Origin: an uncultured Ruminococcus sp.
GTDB lineage: Bacteria > Bacillota > Clostridia > Oscillospirales > Ruminococcaceae
Direction: 5' to 3'
Assembly: GCA_947627275.1 (NCBI GenBank)
Contig: CANQVK010000012.1
Coordinates: 1-64,000, forward strand
Length of the DNA stretch: 64,000 nucleotides
A model generated the notes under the pieces. The model was not told the DNA's origin, ran no database searches, and saw only the letters and a program-made list of their open reading frames with translations. Shown piece after piece: positions 32,634-41,232 of the stretch. Both the position numbers and the translations under genes were made by a program. Positions within the stretch are counted from its first letter, which is position 1; the number at the start of each line of letters is the position of its first letter.

Positions 32634-33914
32634 TTATTGTACGATGTCGTTTGAAGTATCGGTATTCAGCGTAACATTTTTTAAAGTGCGGTTAATGGCG
32701 TTGGTACGTGTGCCGATAAGAGCTTCAAGATCCTTATCCGCCAATCTGAGGCGGTTTCGGGCGGATTCAAGCACGCTTTCAAAATTGCTGAACTCGGCTT
32801 TGGCTTTTTCGAGTATCTTCCAGACCTCGCTGCTTTTTTTCTGGATAGCAAGTGTACGGAAGCCCATTTGCAGGCTGTTCAGCATTGCAGCCATGGTAGA
32901 CGGTCCGGCGATATTTATACGGTAGTCCCTCTGCAAAAGCTCCACCAGTCCCATATTTACGACCTCGGCGTACAGTCCCTCGAAGGGCAGGAAAAGTACG
33001 GCAAAATCGGTAGTATACGGCGGTTTTATGTATTTATCGCGAATGCTTTTTGCGCAGCGTTTTATTTCGGTTTCAAGAGCTGTTCTTGCAAGCTTAAGCT
33101 CGGCAGGGTCGCCGTTTTCATAGGCGGAAACAAGCCGTGCGTAGGTATCGCCCGGAAATTTTGCGTCTATCGGGAGGAACACGCAGCCGTCCTCCTCATT
33201 GCCGGGGAGCTTTACGGCAAAGTCCACACGTTCTTTGGAATTGGGAAATACTGCCGTCTGCTCGGCGTACTGTTCGGGAGCGAGAATTTCGGAAAGTATC
33301 GCCCCAAGCTGTATCTCGCCCATGATCCCCCGCGTCTTGACATTGGAGAGGACTTTTTTCAGATCGGAAACTCCAGAAGCTACGGCTTTCATTTCGCCCA
33401 ATCCTTCGTAGACCTCCGAAAGTCTCTTGTTGACCGTTTCAAAGGAACGGGAAATACGGTCGTCAAGAGTTTTCTGAAGCTTTTCGCTGACGGCATGATT
33501 GATCTTGTCGAGACTTTCACTGTTTTCACGGCGCAGCTTTTCCATGCTTTCGGCATTTGAGGTCAGCAGTTTTTCGAGACTCTCATGGCTGCTTCGTTCA
33601 AGCTCTTTCATATTGGATTCGATTTTTTCCAGAGCTTCAACGGACTTTTTCTGCTGTGATTCCTGAGACTGCCGCAGTTCTCCGCCGAGATTCGATATTT
33701 GGCTGACTACCGATTCGCTCATTCGCACGGATTGCTCCATTGTGATCCTGTTCTGAGTTTCGGCAGTTTTTCCGAGAAGCTCCAGTTTTTTTTGAATGTC
33801 CGAGATGTCCTTTTTATTCGTTCCCCGACTGCCTGCGGTTTTCGCCGTCAGAAGTATCAGGAAAGCGATAAGTATCAGATTTATCGCCGCTAAAATTATT
33901 AATATTTTATCCAT
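32634..33914 (-). CDS. rmuC: DNA recombination protein RmuC
   Basis: A 426-residue protein: an N-terminal membrane helix (residues 3-23), a long coiled coil (about 35-200) and the RmuC nuclease-like domain (VLSNVKTRGIMGEIQLGAILSEIL, DFAVKLPG, FLPIDAKFPGD, DFAVLFLPFEGLYAEV). RmuC limits inversions at short inverted repeats, which is notable in a chromosome rich in palindromic elements. The start at 33914 follows GAGGGGGT; the frame is open further upstream but overlaps the GNAT gene. The stop TAA lies inside a repeat fragment, so the natural C-terminus may once have differed. Confidence 0.92.
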   Translation of the reverse strand: MDKILIILAAINLILIAFLILLTAKTAGSRGTNKKDISDIQKKLELLGKTAETQNRITMEQSVRMSESVVSQISNLGGELRQSQESQQKKSVEALEKIESNMKELERSSHESLEKLLTSNAESMEKLRRENSESLDKINHAVSEKLQKTLDDRISRSFETVNKRLSEVYEGLGEMKAVASGVSDLKKVLSNVKTRGIMGEIQLGAILSEILAPEQYAEQTAVFPNSKERVDFAVKLPGNEEDGCVFLPIDAKFPGDTYARLVSAYENGDPAELKLARTALETEIKRCAKSIRDKYIKPPYTTDFAVLFLPFEGLYAEVVNMGLVELLQRDYRINIAGPSTMAAMLNSLQMGFRTLAIQKKSSEVWKILEKAKAEFSNFESVLESARNRLRLADKDLEALIGTRTNAINRTLKNVTLNTDTSNDIVQ

Positions 33915-34467
33915 TTTTACCCCCTCTTGCTGAATGAAGCCATTCGTCTTTTGTAATACTGCTGACATGTCCTGTTCGGTATTCATTGACAAGAGGCACG
34001 AAAAGATTTTCAGTAGTATGGCGGTATGTGAAACCGCATTTTTCCTGAACACGTTTAGATTTATGGTTGCCGTCATAATAGCCGCACCAAACGGCCGTCA
34101 TACCTAAGTCCTCAAAACCACGGCGGAGCATTTCCATAGCAGCTTCGGGAATAAGACCTTGTCCCCAGAACGGCTTGCCGAGCCAGTAGCCAAGCTCACA
34201 TTCATCATCTCTTTCAGACATATCATTGTGACCGTTCAGTTTCAGCTCAATGCAGCCTACGGCGATATTGTCTGATTTTAAGCACACGGCGTAGCATTCC
34301 TTGCCGCAGAACACATTTTTTATAACGTCTGAGCTTTCGTTGATGCTTTTGTGCGGCAGCCAACCTGCTATAGGTCCTATATCGGGATCCTTTGCGTATT
34401 CATAAAGCGACTGCGCGTCGCTTTCCTCCCATGGTCGGAGGATAAGGCGTTCCGTTTCAAGTATCAT
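33907..34467 (-). CDS. GNAT family N-acetyltransferase (RimJ/RimL-like)
   Basis: A 186-residue acetyl-CoA-dependent transferase of the group that acetylates ribosomal protein N-termini or other amines. Seen are LETERLILRPWEESDAQSLYEY at the start, GCIELKLNGH, ELGYWLGKPFWGQGLIPEA with the acetyl-CoA loop, and NHKSKRVQEKCGFTYRHT. Its stop overlaps the rmuC start by eight bases, so both genes are probably translated from one mRNA. The substrate is unknown. Confidence 0.85.
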   Translation of the reverse strand: MILETERLILRPWEESDAQSLYEYAKDPDIGPIAGWLPHKSINESSDVIKNVFCGKECYAVCLKSDNIAVGCIELKLNGHNDMSERDDECELGYWLGKPFWGQGLIPEAAMEMLRRGFEDLGMTAVWCGYYDGNHKSKRVQEKCGFTYRHTTENLFVPLVNEYRTGHVSSITKDEWLHSARGGKNG

Positions 34468-34497
34468 TTATTGCAAGCTCCTTTCGTAAATAATTGT

Positions 34498-35271
34498 TCA
34501 CTTCTTTTTATTCTTATGATAAATAATGGTAAGTCCACGAATAAGCAGGTCGTTGTCGATATGTATTTTTTTTCTGCAAAGGGGGATCACCGTTGAAGCA
34601 AGACCTCCCGTAGCAACTGCTGTACAAGGTTCGCCAAGCTCGTCCTCGATACGTTCGATAATGCCGTCTATGGCACAGGCGTTTGAATAGAGAGCGCCGC
34701 TTTTCATGCAGTCTATGGTATTTCGACCGATAATATTAGGCGGCAGTTCAAAGTCTATTTTAGGAAGCTGTGCTGTGCGGTTGATAAGAGCGTCTGCGGC
34801 AACTCCCATGCCCGTCATAATAAGTCCGCCGAGGTAATTTTTATTTTTATCTATTACCGAGATAGTAGTAGCCGTACCCATATCAATTATTATAAGGGGA
34901 GCCGGGTAGGTATTTATAGCTGCAACAGCGTCTACCGCCTGATCGCTGCCAAGCTGTCTGGGGTTATCTATAAGAATATTCAGACCTGTTTTCACTCCCG
35001 GACCTGCTGTCATTGCCTCAACTTCGAACAGCTTGCGGACAGCCTCCTTAATCGTATTTGTTACTGACGGAACGACCGACGACATCACGGCGTCATCAAT
35101 ATCCTCGCAGCGGAAATGATTCATTTCAAGGATATTTTTTATAAGCGACGCATACTCTGTTGACGTTGCGTTCTGATTGGTAGAGATCCTTTCGGAAACA
35201 ACGATCTTGTCGTTATCGGTCACGCAGCCGAAAACTACGTTTGTATTGCCTATATCAACAGCTAAAAGCAT
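34498..35271 (-). CDS. coaX: type III pantothenate kinase
   Basis: CoaX, 257 residues, phosphorylates pantothenate in the first step of coenzyme A synthesis. It has the ASKHA-fold motifs DIGNTNVVFG (residues 6-15), GPGVKTGLNI, and DMGTATTISVID. The start is set by GGAGGTGCTTTT directly before ATG 35271; reading further upstream only translates the inserted element at 35292. The GNAT and rmuC genes follow on the same strand. The next enzymes of the pathway, CoaBC, are encoded divergently across a 270-base gap. Confidence 0.95.
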   Translation of the reverse strand: MLLAVDIGNTNVVFGCVTDNDKIVVSERISTNQNATSTEYASLIKNILEMNHFRCEDIDDAVMSSVVPSVTNTIKEAVRKLFEVEAMTAGPGVKTGLNILIDNPRQLGSDQAVDAVAAINTYPAPLIIIDMGTATTISVIDKNKNYLGGLIMTGMGVAADALINRTAQLPKIDFELPPNIIGRNTIDCMKSGALYSNACAIDGIIERIEDELGEPCTAVATGGLASTVIPLCRKKIHIDNDLLIRGLTIIYHKNKKK

Positions 35272-35291
35272 AAAAGCACCTCCAAAATAAT

Positions 35292-35450
35292 TATACTCGC
35301 CGCTATTGCAAAATATCCAGTAATGCAGACATAAGATCCGTCTGTCTGCGTCATCCTCCTCACCATACAGCAAGTATGCTTTCGTCGTCTTCCTTGACAT
35401 ACGAATTTTCTGTTCAGCATTCTTTGGATATTTTGCAATAGCGGCGAGTA
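35292..35450. mobile_element. 159-bp palindromic MITE in the coaX-coaBC divergent promoter region
   Basis: TATACTCGCCGCTATTGC then AAAATATCC at the left and GGATATTTTGCAATAG then CGGCGAGTA at the right are nearly perfect inverted ends of about 25 bp. The centre (CCATACAGCAAGTATGC) resembles that of the element at 27924-28083. Single ends of this type also occur at 14309, 20761, 32616 and 54761. Confidence 0.88.
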
Positions 35451-35545
35451 AATGCAAATCAATTATAGCATGTTTTTGAAAAAAAATCTATAGATTTTAA
35501 AAAAAATTTGTGATATAATGGTAGTAATAAAAGGAGGTCTTAATT

Positions 35546-36739
35546 GTGTTAAAAGGAAAAACAGTATTATTAGGAGTTTCAAGCTCCATAGCGGCATACA
35601 AAATGTGCAATGTTGCAAGAATGCTTACAAAATTAGGTGCAGAAGTCCACGTTGCAATGACAGCTAATGCCATGAATTTTGTTCATCCGCTGACTTTTGA
35701 AACGCTTACGCAGAATAAGTGTCTTATAGATACGTTCGACCGCAATTTTCAGTACAGCGTTGAGCATGTTGCGATAGCAAAAAAGGCGGACGTAGTTCTT
35801 ATCGCTCCGGCAACGGCGAATGTTATCGGAAAAATAGCCAACGGCATAGCAGACGATATGCTGACTACAACGGTAATGGCGTGTACGTGTCCAAAGCTTG
35901 TATCTCCTGCCATGAATCATAATATGCTCCACAATCCCATAGTTCAGGAAAATATTGCAAAGCTGCGGAAATACGGCTATAAGATCATCGAGCCTGTGAA
36001 CGGAATGCTTGCCAATCGTGACGTGGGCGACGGAAAACTCCCTGATGAGGAAACGCTTGTGGAGCATATTCTCCGTGAAATTGCCTTTGAAAAGGATCTG
36101 GCAGGTAAAAAAGTCCTTATTACCGCAGGCGCTACCCGTGAAAGCATTGACCCCGTGAGGTTCATCACCAATCATTCAAGCGGAAAAATGGGATTTGCCC
36201 TTGCAAGAGCCGCAATGCTCAGGGGGGCAGACGTTACGGTAATAGCCGCTCATACGGACGTTGAACCGCCGATGTTTGTGAATACGGTAAGAGTTGTATC
36301 GGCGGCGGATATGTTTAACGCAGTAAAACAGTATATGTCTGAAATGGATATTATCATTAAAGCTGCGGCAGTGGCGGACTATACCCCTGTTACAACGGCA
36401 GACAGCAAAATAAAAAAGTCTGATGACGATATGAGCATACCGTTAAGGCGAACTGTTGATATTCTTAAATATATAGGCGAAAATCGTCATGAGGGACAGC
36501 TTGTCTGCGGCTTTTCGATGGAAACGGACAATGTTATTGAAAATTCCCGAAAAAAGCTCATGTCGAAAAAATGCGATATGATATGCGCTAATTCTCTGAG
36601 AAGATCGGGAGCAGGCTTCGGCACGGATACAAATATAATCACGCTTATCACCCAAAACGGAGAAGAAGAGCTTGAACTTATGTCGAAATTTGATGCTGCT
36701 AACGAAATATTGACACGATTGAGGTCTATTGTAAACTAA
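35546..36739 (+). CDS. coaBC: phosphopantothenoylcysteine decarboxylase/synthase
   Basis: Bifunctional CoaBC, 397 residues. The N-terminal flavoprotein half (GVSSSIAAYKMCNVARML, with the catalytic His in VEHVAIAKKADVVLIAPATANVIGKIANGIADDMLTT and PAMNHNML) decarboxylates phosphopantothenoylcysteine. The C-terminal half (VLITAGATRESIDPVRFITNHSSGKMG, AAAVADYTP, GFSMETDN) makes it from phosphopantothenate and cysteine. GTG at 35546 is the start, behind AAAGGAGGTCTTAATT. With CoaX opposite, the locus covers the first three chemical steps from pantothenate. A bidirectional terminator follows. Confidence 0.95.
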   Translation: MLKGKTVLLGVSSSIAAYKMCNVARMLTKLGAEVHVAMTANAMNFVHPLTFETLTQNKCLIDTFDRNFQYSVEHVAIAKKADVVLIAPATANVIGKIANGIADDMLTTTVMACTCPKLVSPAMNHNMLHNPIVQENIAKLRKYGYKIIEPVNGMLANRDVGDGKLPDEETLVEHILREIAFEKDLAGKKVLITAGATRESIDPVRFITNHSSGKMGFALARAAMLRGADVTVIAAHTDVEPPMFVNTVRVVSAADMFNAVKQYMSEMDIIIKAAAVADYTPVTTADSKIKKSDDDMSIPLRRTVDILKYIGENRHEGQLVCGFSMETDNVIENSRKKLMSKKCDMICANSLRRSGAGFGTDTNIITLITQNGEEELELMSKFDAANEILTRLRSIVN

Positions 36740-36750
36740 ATGATATTGAT

Positions 36751-36785
36751 ATGGCGGCAGAAACGGTTTTGTTTCAGCCGCCATG
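36751..36785. terminator. bidirectional terminator between coaBC and the DUF1846 gene
   Basis: ATGGCGGC..GAAAC pairs with GTTTC..GCCGCCAT and is followed by GTGTTTT; the genes converge here. Confidence 0.8.
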
Positions 36786-36789
36786 TGTT

Positions 36790-38256
36790 TTAATTATATT
36801 TTGGTTCACAGGTAAGATTTATTCCGAGTCTCTTGAAAATACGTTCGTCAACGGGGGAGAGGATAACGGTGGAGTGAACCTCGCAGCCGCGGAGATTGGA
36901 GATCTGTTCCATAGCTTTTTTGGCGTTATCGTCCGTAGTGGCGCAGATAGAAAGAGCAAGGAGCGTTTCGTCGGTATGTATGCGCGGATTGCTGTTGCCG
37001 AGATGATTCACTTTCAAGTCCATAATAGGCTCGATAACATGGGGGGACATGAGCAGGATGTTGTCGTCAAGTCCTGCCATATATTTAAGAGCGTTGAGGA
37101 GAAGTCCCGAAGCTGCGCCGAGCAGCTCGGATGTCCTGCCGGTGAGGATAGTTCCGTCGGGCATTTCCATAGCGGCGGCAGGAGCGTTTGTCTGCGCTTC
37201 CTTGGCAAGAGCCGCTGAAACGGTTTTTCGGCTTTCGGGAGTAATATTCGCCTGTTTCATAAGGAGAGAGAGCTTCATTACTTCGTCCTCGGAAATAAGA
37301 CCCTTTCGGCGGTCACAAAGACCGACATAGTATCGGCGGATTATTTCATCGCACGCCGCCTTGCAGACCGTTTCATTGTCGATTATACAGTTTCCAGCCA
37401 TATTTACGCCCATATCGGTAGGCGATCTGTACGGAGAGCCGCCTAAAATATTTTCAAACATGGCGTTGAGAACGGGGAAGATTTCCACGTCGCGATTATA
37501 ATTTACGGTAGTTTCGCCGTATGCTTCAAGGTGGAACGGGTCTATCATATTAACGTCGTTAAGGTCGGACGTTGCGGCTTCGTAGGCGATATTTACAGGG
37601 TGACGAAGGGGGAGATTCCATATCGGGAACGTTTCAAATTTAGCGTAGCCCGCATTGATCCCTCGCTTGTGGTCATGATAGAGCTGAGATAGACATGTAG
37701 CCATTTTTCCGCTTCCGGGTCCGGGTGCGGTAATAACGACAAGCTTGCGCGAAGTCTCTATGTAATCATTTTTGCCGTAGCCGTCGTCGCTGATTATGCG
37801 CTTAAGATCCGAGGGATAGCCTTTAATGCTGTAGTGGTGGTAAACCTTGATGCCGAGAGCTTCGAGACGGCTTTGAAAAGCGTCGGCGGTAGGCTGATCG
37901 TCATAGCGTGTAAGTACAACGCTGCTTACGTACAGCCCGATTTTTGTAAATATGTTAAACAGGCGTATTACGTCAACATCGTAGGTTATGCCGAGGTCTC
38001 CTCGTATCTTGTTTTTTTCGATGTCGTCAGAGTTTATGACGATAACGATTTCCGCCTCGTCCTTAAGCTGTAGCAGCATTTGCAGCTTGCTGTCAGGTTT
38101 GAAGCCGGGGAGTACCCGTGATGCGTGGTAGTCGTCAAAGAGCTTTCCGCCGAATTCGAGATACAGCTTGTCCCCGAACTGTTCGATACGTCTGCGGATA
38201 TGCTCGGACTGCATTGTCAGGTATTTTTCATTGTCAAAACCGATTTTATTATTCAT
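36790..38256 (-). CDS. DUF1846 family protein
   Basis: A 488-residue cytoplasmic protein of the DUF1846 family, widespread in Firmicutes and without a settled function. The family blocks FDNEKYLTMQSEHIRRRI, LYLEFGGKLFDDYHASRVLPGFKPDSK, AEIVIVIN, ITAPGPGSGKMATCLSQLYHD and AGYAKFETFPIWNLPLRHPVN are all present; the GPGSGKMAT loop looks like a phosphate-binding site. The start ATG 38256 has GGAGGAGA upstream; an in-frame ATG nine residues earlier overlaps that site. It stands alone between a terminator and repeat DNA. Confidence 0.85.
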   Translation of the reverse strand: MNNKIGFDNEKYLTMQSEHIRRRIEQFGDKLYLEFGGKLFDDYHASRVLPGFKPDSKLQMLLQLKDEAEIVIVINSDDIEKNKIRGDLGITYDVDVIRLFNIFTKIGLYVSSVVLTRYDDQPTADAFQSRLEALGIKVYHHYSIKGYPSDLKRIISDDGYGKNDYIETSRKLVVITAPGPGSGKMATCLSQLYHDHKRGINAGYAKFETFPIWNLPLRHPVNIAYEAATSDLNDVNMIDPFHLEAYGETTVNYNRDVEIFPVLNAMFENILGGSPYRSPTDMGVNMAGNCIIDNETVCKAACDEIIRRYYVGLCDRRKGLISEDEVMKLSLLMKQANITPESRKTVSAALAKEAQTNAPAAAMEMPDGTILTGRTSELLGAASGLLLNALKYMAGLDDNILLMSPHVIEPIMDLKVNHLGNSNPRIHTDETLLALSICATTDDNAKKAMEQISNLRGCEVHSTVILSPVDERIFKRLGINLTCEPKYN

Positions 38257-38459
38257 TTCATTCTCCTCCATAAATTCCAATAATACTATTATATAACATT
38301 ATCTGTTAAAATGCAAGAGTATTTTTTAGTATATATCTGAAAAAAGCCGGATAAATACAAAAGCTGTCCTTGTAAAAACTGCTTCACCCGAGAGTGAACT
38401 CATGAAAAATATGAAAATCATTTTTAAGATTTGCAGTCAACCTTATGAATTATTATTTC

Positions 38460-38690
38460 TTTGTAGGGACACGGCGTGCCGTGTCCGTACTAAGGGAACG
38501 CCCTCTCTTGCAGGGCGTTCCCTCTCCAAAACCGATTCATGGAATCGGTTTTGGATTCACCCTTTGCGGAGCGCTTAAACGCTATGCAGGGCTTCGCCCC
38601 GCACCCCACCAGAGGCGCTGCCTCTGGACTCCGCCAAAGGGACGCCGTCCCTTTGGAATCCCGATGTTAGTTCTCTTAAATTATGGATTT
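38460..38690. repeat. degenerate copy of the large 10-bp-TSD element variant
   Basis: The interior matches 24970-25287 closely: GGGAACGCCCT/AGGGCGTTCCC (38494-38522), then a hairpin AAAACCGATTCA/TGGAATCGGTTTT (38526-38554) in the place of AAAACAGTCCA/TGGACTGTTTT, then TTCACCCTTTGCGGAGCGC and the CCAGAGGCG and CCAAAGGGAC hairpins. An additional GGACACGGC/GCCGTGTCC hairpin stands at the left. The left end is lost; the right end (CTTAAATTATGGAT) is decayed. No gene is seen in the 38257-38790 gap. Confidence 0.8.
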
Positions 38691-38734
38691 ACAAACACTT
38701 AAAAATTGACTTACGTACATGAAAAACAAATTTC

Positions 38735-38763
38735 TTGACAATGCTGATGTTTTAATGTATAAT
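38735..38763 (+). promoter_or_regulatory. promoter of the DUF896-cdd-radical SAM operon
   Basis: TTGACA (38735-38740), 17 bp, TATAAT (38758-38763): perfect consensus, 28 bases before the DUF896 start. Confidence 0.88.
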
Positions 38764-38790
38764 TTATGTATAATGAAAGGGGTGCAGGTC

Positions 38791-38997
38791 ATGACTCAGG
38801 AAAAAATAGACAGAATAAACGAGCTTGCGAGGAAATCAAAAACCGTTGGACTTACAGATGCGGAAAAAGCCGAACAGACCGAGCTTCGCAACGAATATCG
38901 CCGTGCCGTTACGGGTAATCTTGCCGCAAGCCTTGAAAATACATATATAATGACGCCCGATGGAAAGAAGCGTAAGGTTACGAAAAAAGGAGGCTGA
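38791..38997 (+). CDS. DUF896 (YnzC-like) small protein
   Basis: A 68-residue cytoplasmic protein, two helices in the N-terminal half: KIDRINELARKSKTVGLTDAEKAEQTELRNEYRRAV is the family signature. In B. subtilis, YnzC belongs to an SOS-linked operon; nothing here shows LexA control. The start follows AAAGGGGTGCAGGTC. The cytidine deaminase gene starts four bases after its stop, so they share one mRNA. Confidence 0.85.
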   Translation: MTQEKIDRINELARKSKTVGLTDAEKAEQTELRNEYRRAVTGNLAASLENTYIMTPDGKKRKVTKKGG

Positions 38998-39001
38998 AGT
39001 C

Positions 39002-39391
39002 ATGTATGACGATCTGTTCAAAGCCGCTGTCAGGGCAGCCGAAAACGCCTATTGCAGGTATTCGGGATTTCATGTGGGAGCTGCGCTTCTTTCGGTTGAC
39101 GGCAGGATATTCACAGGCTGCAATGTAGAAAATTCCTCGTATTCTCTTACTCTCTGCGCTGAAAGGAACGCCATTTTCAAAGCCGTTTCCGAGGGAGTGA
39201 CGGCATTTTCCGCTATTGCGGTCGCAGGAAGCTCCACGAGCGATTTTTCAAAGCCCTGCGTACCGTGCGGATCGTGCTTACAGGTACTCAGCGAATTTTG
39301 CGGCAAGGGCTTTCCCATTATATTGGCTGACGGTGCGTATCGGCTTTCCGACTTCCTGCCTGTCAGCTTCGGTAAGGAGTATCTTATATGA
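39002..39391 (+). CDS. cdd: cytidine deaminase
   Basis: A 129-residue homotetramer-type enzyme that converts (deoxy)cytidine to (deoxy)uridine in pyrimidine salvage. The zinc site is complete: CAERNAIFKA provides one Cys ligand and the catalytic Glu, PCVPCGSCLQVL the other two Cys. YSGFHVGAALL and GCNVENSSYSLTLCAERNA bind the nucleoside. The start follows AAAAGGAGGCTGAAGTC. The end overlaps the radical SAM gene by four bases (ATGA), showing translational coupling. Confidence 0.93.
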   Translation: MYDDLFKAAVRAAENAYCRYSGFHVGAALLSVDGRIFTGCNVENSSYSLTLCAERNAIFKAVSEGVTAFSAIAVAGSSTSDFSKPCVPCGSCLQVLSEFCGKGFPIILADGAYRLSDFLPVSFGKEYLI

Positions 39392-41232
39392 ATCTGAAAG
39401 AAAAAATCGAAAAGCATCTGCTGGAGGTGCAGAAGCCGTCGCGTTATATCGGGGGCGAGGTTGGCAGCATTATCAAGGACAAGTCAAAGATAGATGTCCG
39501 TTTTGCATTTTGCTTTCCCGATACATACGATATAGGCATGTCCCACATAGGCATGAAGATCCTGTATTCTCTGAAAAATTCGAGGGAGAATTTCTGGTGC
39601 GAACGCTGCTTTGCTCCTGATGAGGACTTCGAGAAAATAATGCGTGAAAACGGTATTCCGCTTTATGCGCTTGAATCCCTCGACCCAATAAAGGATTTTG
39701 ATTTTATCGGATTTACCATGCAGTACGAGCTTTCGTACACTAATGTGCTGAATATGCTTGATCTTGCGGAAATACCTGTATTTGCCAAGGATAGAACGAG
39801 GGAGCTTACGCAGATAGTAGTCGCAGGCGGTCCGTGCGTCTGCAATCCCGAGCCTTTGGCGGATTTTTTCGACCTGTTCATTTTGGGCGAGGGCGAAGAA
39901 GTCAACCTCGAGCTTATGGACTTGTACAATGAAATGAAAAAGCAGGGCGCTGACCGCATGGATTTTCTGCGCAGAGCGGCTCAGATAGAGGGCGTCTACG
40001 TTCCTCGTTTTTATGAGTTCAGCTATAAAGAGGACGGAGTTATCGAAGGGCTGACTGTTTCCGAAAATGCTCCGAAAACGGTAAAAAAGCGTATTATCAG
40101 GGATTTTGACAAGGTTTTCTATCCCGAAAACTTTGTTGTTCCGTTTACCGAGATCGTTCATGACCGTGTTTCCGTGGAGGTACTGCGAGGCTGCATACGT
40201 GGCTGCCGATTCTGTCAGGCAGGCTTTATTTACCGTCCGTTCCGTGAAAAGACTCCCGATACTATTTATAATGAAACGAAGTGCCTATGTGAAAATACGG
40301 GATATGACGAGGTTTCCCTTGCTTCGCTCAGCACGAGCGACCATTCGGAAATTGACGAAATGCTCACAAAGCTTATCGACTATACGGCAGGCGAGCGGAT
40401 AAATCTTTCTCTGCCGTCTCTGCGTGTGGACAACTTTTCGGAATCTCTCCTTGAAAAGATAAAAAGGGTTCGCAAAAGCGGTCTGACCTTTGCGGCGGAG
40501 GGCGGTACTCAGCGGCTTCGCGACGTTATAAACAAGAACGTTACCGAGGAGGAGATAATGAATACCTGTAGGATAGCCTTTGAGGGCGGCTACAGCAGCG
40601 TAAAGCTTTATTTCATGATGGGACTTCCTACCGAGACTGATGAGGATATTGTCGGAATTGCCGAGCTTGCCCAGCGAATACTCGACCTTTTCTACAGTAT
40701 TGAAAATCGTCCGAAGGGAAAGCACCCCCAGATCTCTGTAAGCTGTGCGACATTTGTTCCGAAGCCTTTTACGCCTTTTCAGTTTGAACCGCAGGATACC
40801 CGTTCGGAGATCGAGCGTAAGCAGAAGCTTCTTCTCGATTCGGTAAAGTCCAAGAAAATAAAGGTCAGCTATCACGACCCCGACGTCAGTCTCCTTGAGG
40901 CGGTCCTTGCCAAGGGAGACAGACGGCTTTGCAAGGTCATTTATACCGCATGGAAAATGGGCTGCAAATTTGACAGCTGGAGTGAGCATTTCAAGTTTGA
41001 CACATGGCTTGAAGCGTTTGAAAAATGCGGCGCAGACCCGTCGTTTTACGCTAACCGCCGTTTGGAGTTCGATGAAATACTTCCGTGGGATCACCTTGAT
41101 TATCTCGTAAGCAAGGATTTCTTTATCCGTGAGAACAAGACCGCTCATAAGTCGGTCACTACGCCGAACTGCCGTCAGAGATGCTCGGGCTGCGGCGTAA
41201 ATAAAGCTGTTGGGAGGGAATGCTTTTGTTAA
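39388..41232 (+). CDS. radical SAM protein of the TIGR03960 type
   Basis: A 614-residue protein with an N-terminal B12-binding-like domain (KIDVRFAFCFPDTYDIGMSH.G) and a radical SAM core, where RGCIRGCRFCQAG gives the cluster cysteines C269, C273 and C276. The C-terminus ends with a Cys-rich RQRCSGCGVNKAVG tail that could bind metal. The reaction is unknown; the partner protein encoded next (DUF2344) always or nearly always accompanies it, either fused or adjacent. It overlaps cdd by four bases and the next gene by 13 bases. A role in RNA modification has been guessed at for this family but is not shown by the sequence. Confidence 0.85.
   Translation: MNLKEKIEKHLLEVQKPSRYIGGEVGSIIKDKSKIDVRFAFCFPDTYDIGMSHIGMKILYSLKNSRENFWCERCFAPDEDFEKIMRENGIPLYALESLDPIKDFDFIGFTMQYELSYTNVLNMLDLAEIPVFAKDRTRELTQIVVAGGPCVCNPEPLADFFDLFILGEGEEVNLELMDLYNEMKKQGADRMDFLRRAAQIEGVYVPRFYEFSYKEDGVIEGLTVSENAPKTVKKRIIRDFDKVFYPENFVVPFTEIVHDRVSVEVLRGCIRGCRFCQAGFIYRPFREKTPDTIYNETKCLCENTGYDEVSLASLSTSDHSEIDEMLTKLIDYTAGERINLSLPSLRVDNFSESLLEKIKRVRKSGLTFAAEGGTQRLRDVINKNVTEEEIMNTCRIAFEGGYSSVKLYFMMGLPTETDEDIVGIAELAQRILDLFYSIENRPKGKHPQISVSCATFVPKPFTPFQFEPQDTRSEIERKQKLLLDSVKSKKIKVSYHDPDVSLLEAVLAKGDRRLCKVIYTAWKMGCKFDSWSEHFKFDTWLEAFEKCGADPSFYANRRLEFDEILPWDHLDYLVSKDFFIRENKTAHKSVTTPNCRQRCSGCGVNKAVGRECFC

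Noticed and set aside
35272-35457. N-terminal extension of CoaX
   Set aside because: The extra 62 codons translate the inserted palindromic element; GGAGGT stands right before the inner ATG, which begins the conserved MLLAVDIGNTN.
38442-38702. Possible small gene on the plus strand in the repeat region
   Set aside because: The frame is a translation of element hairpins (conserved at DNA, not protein, level).
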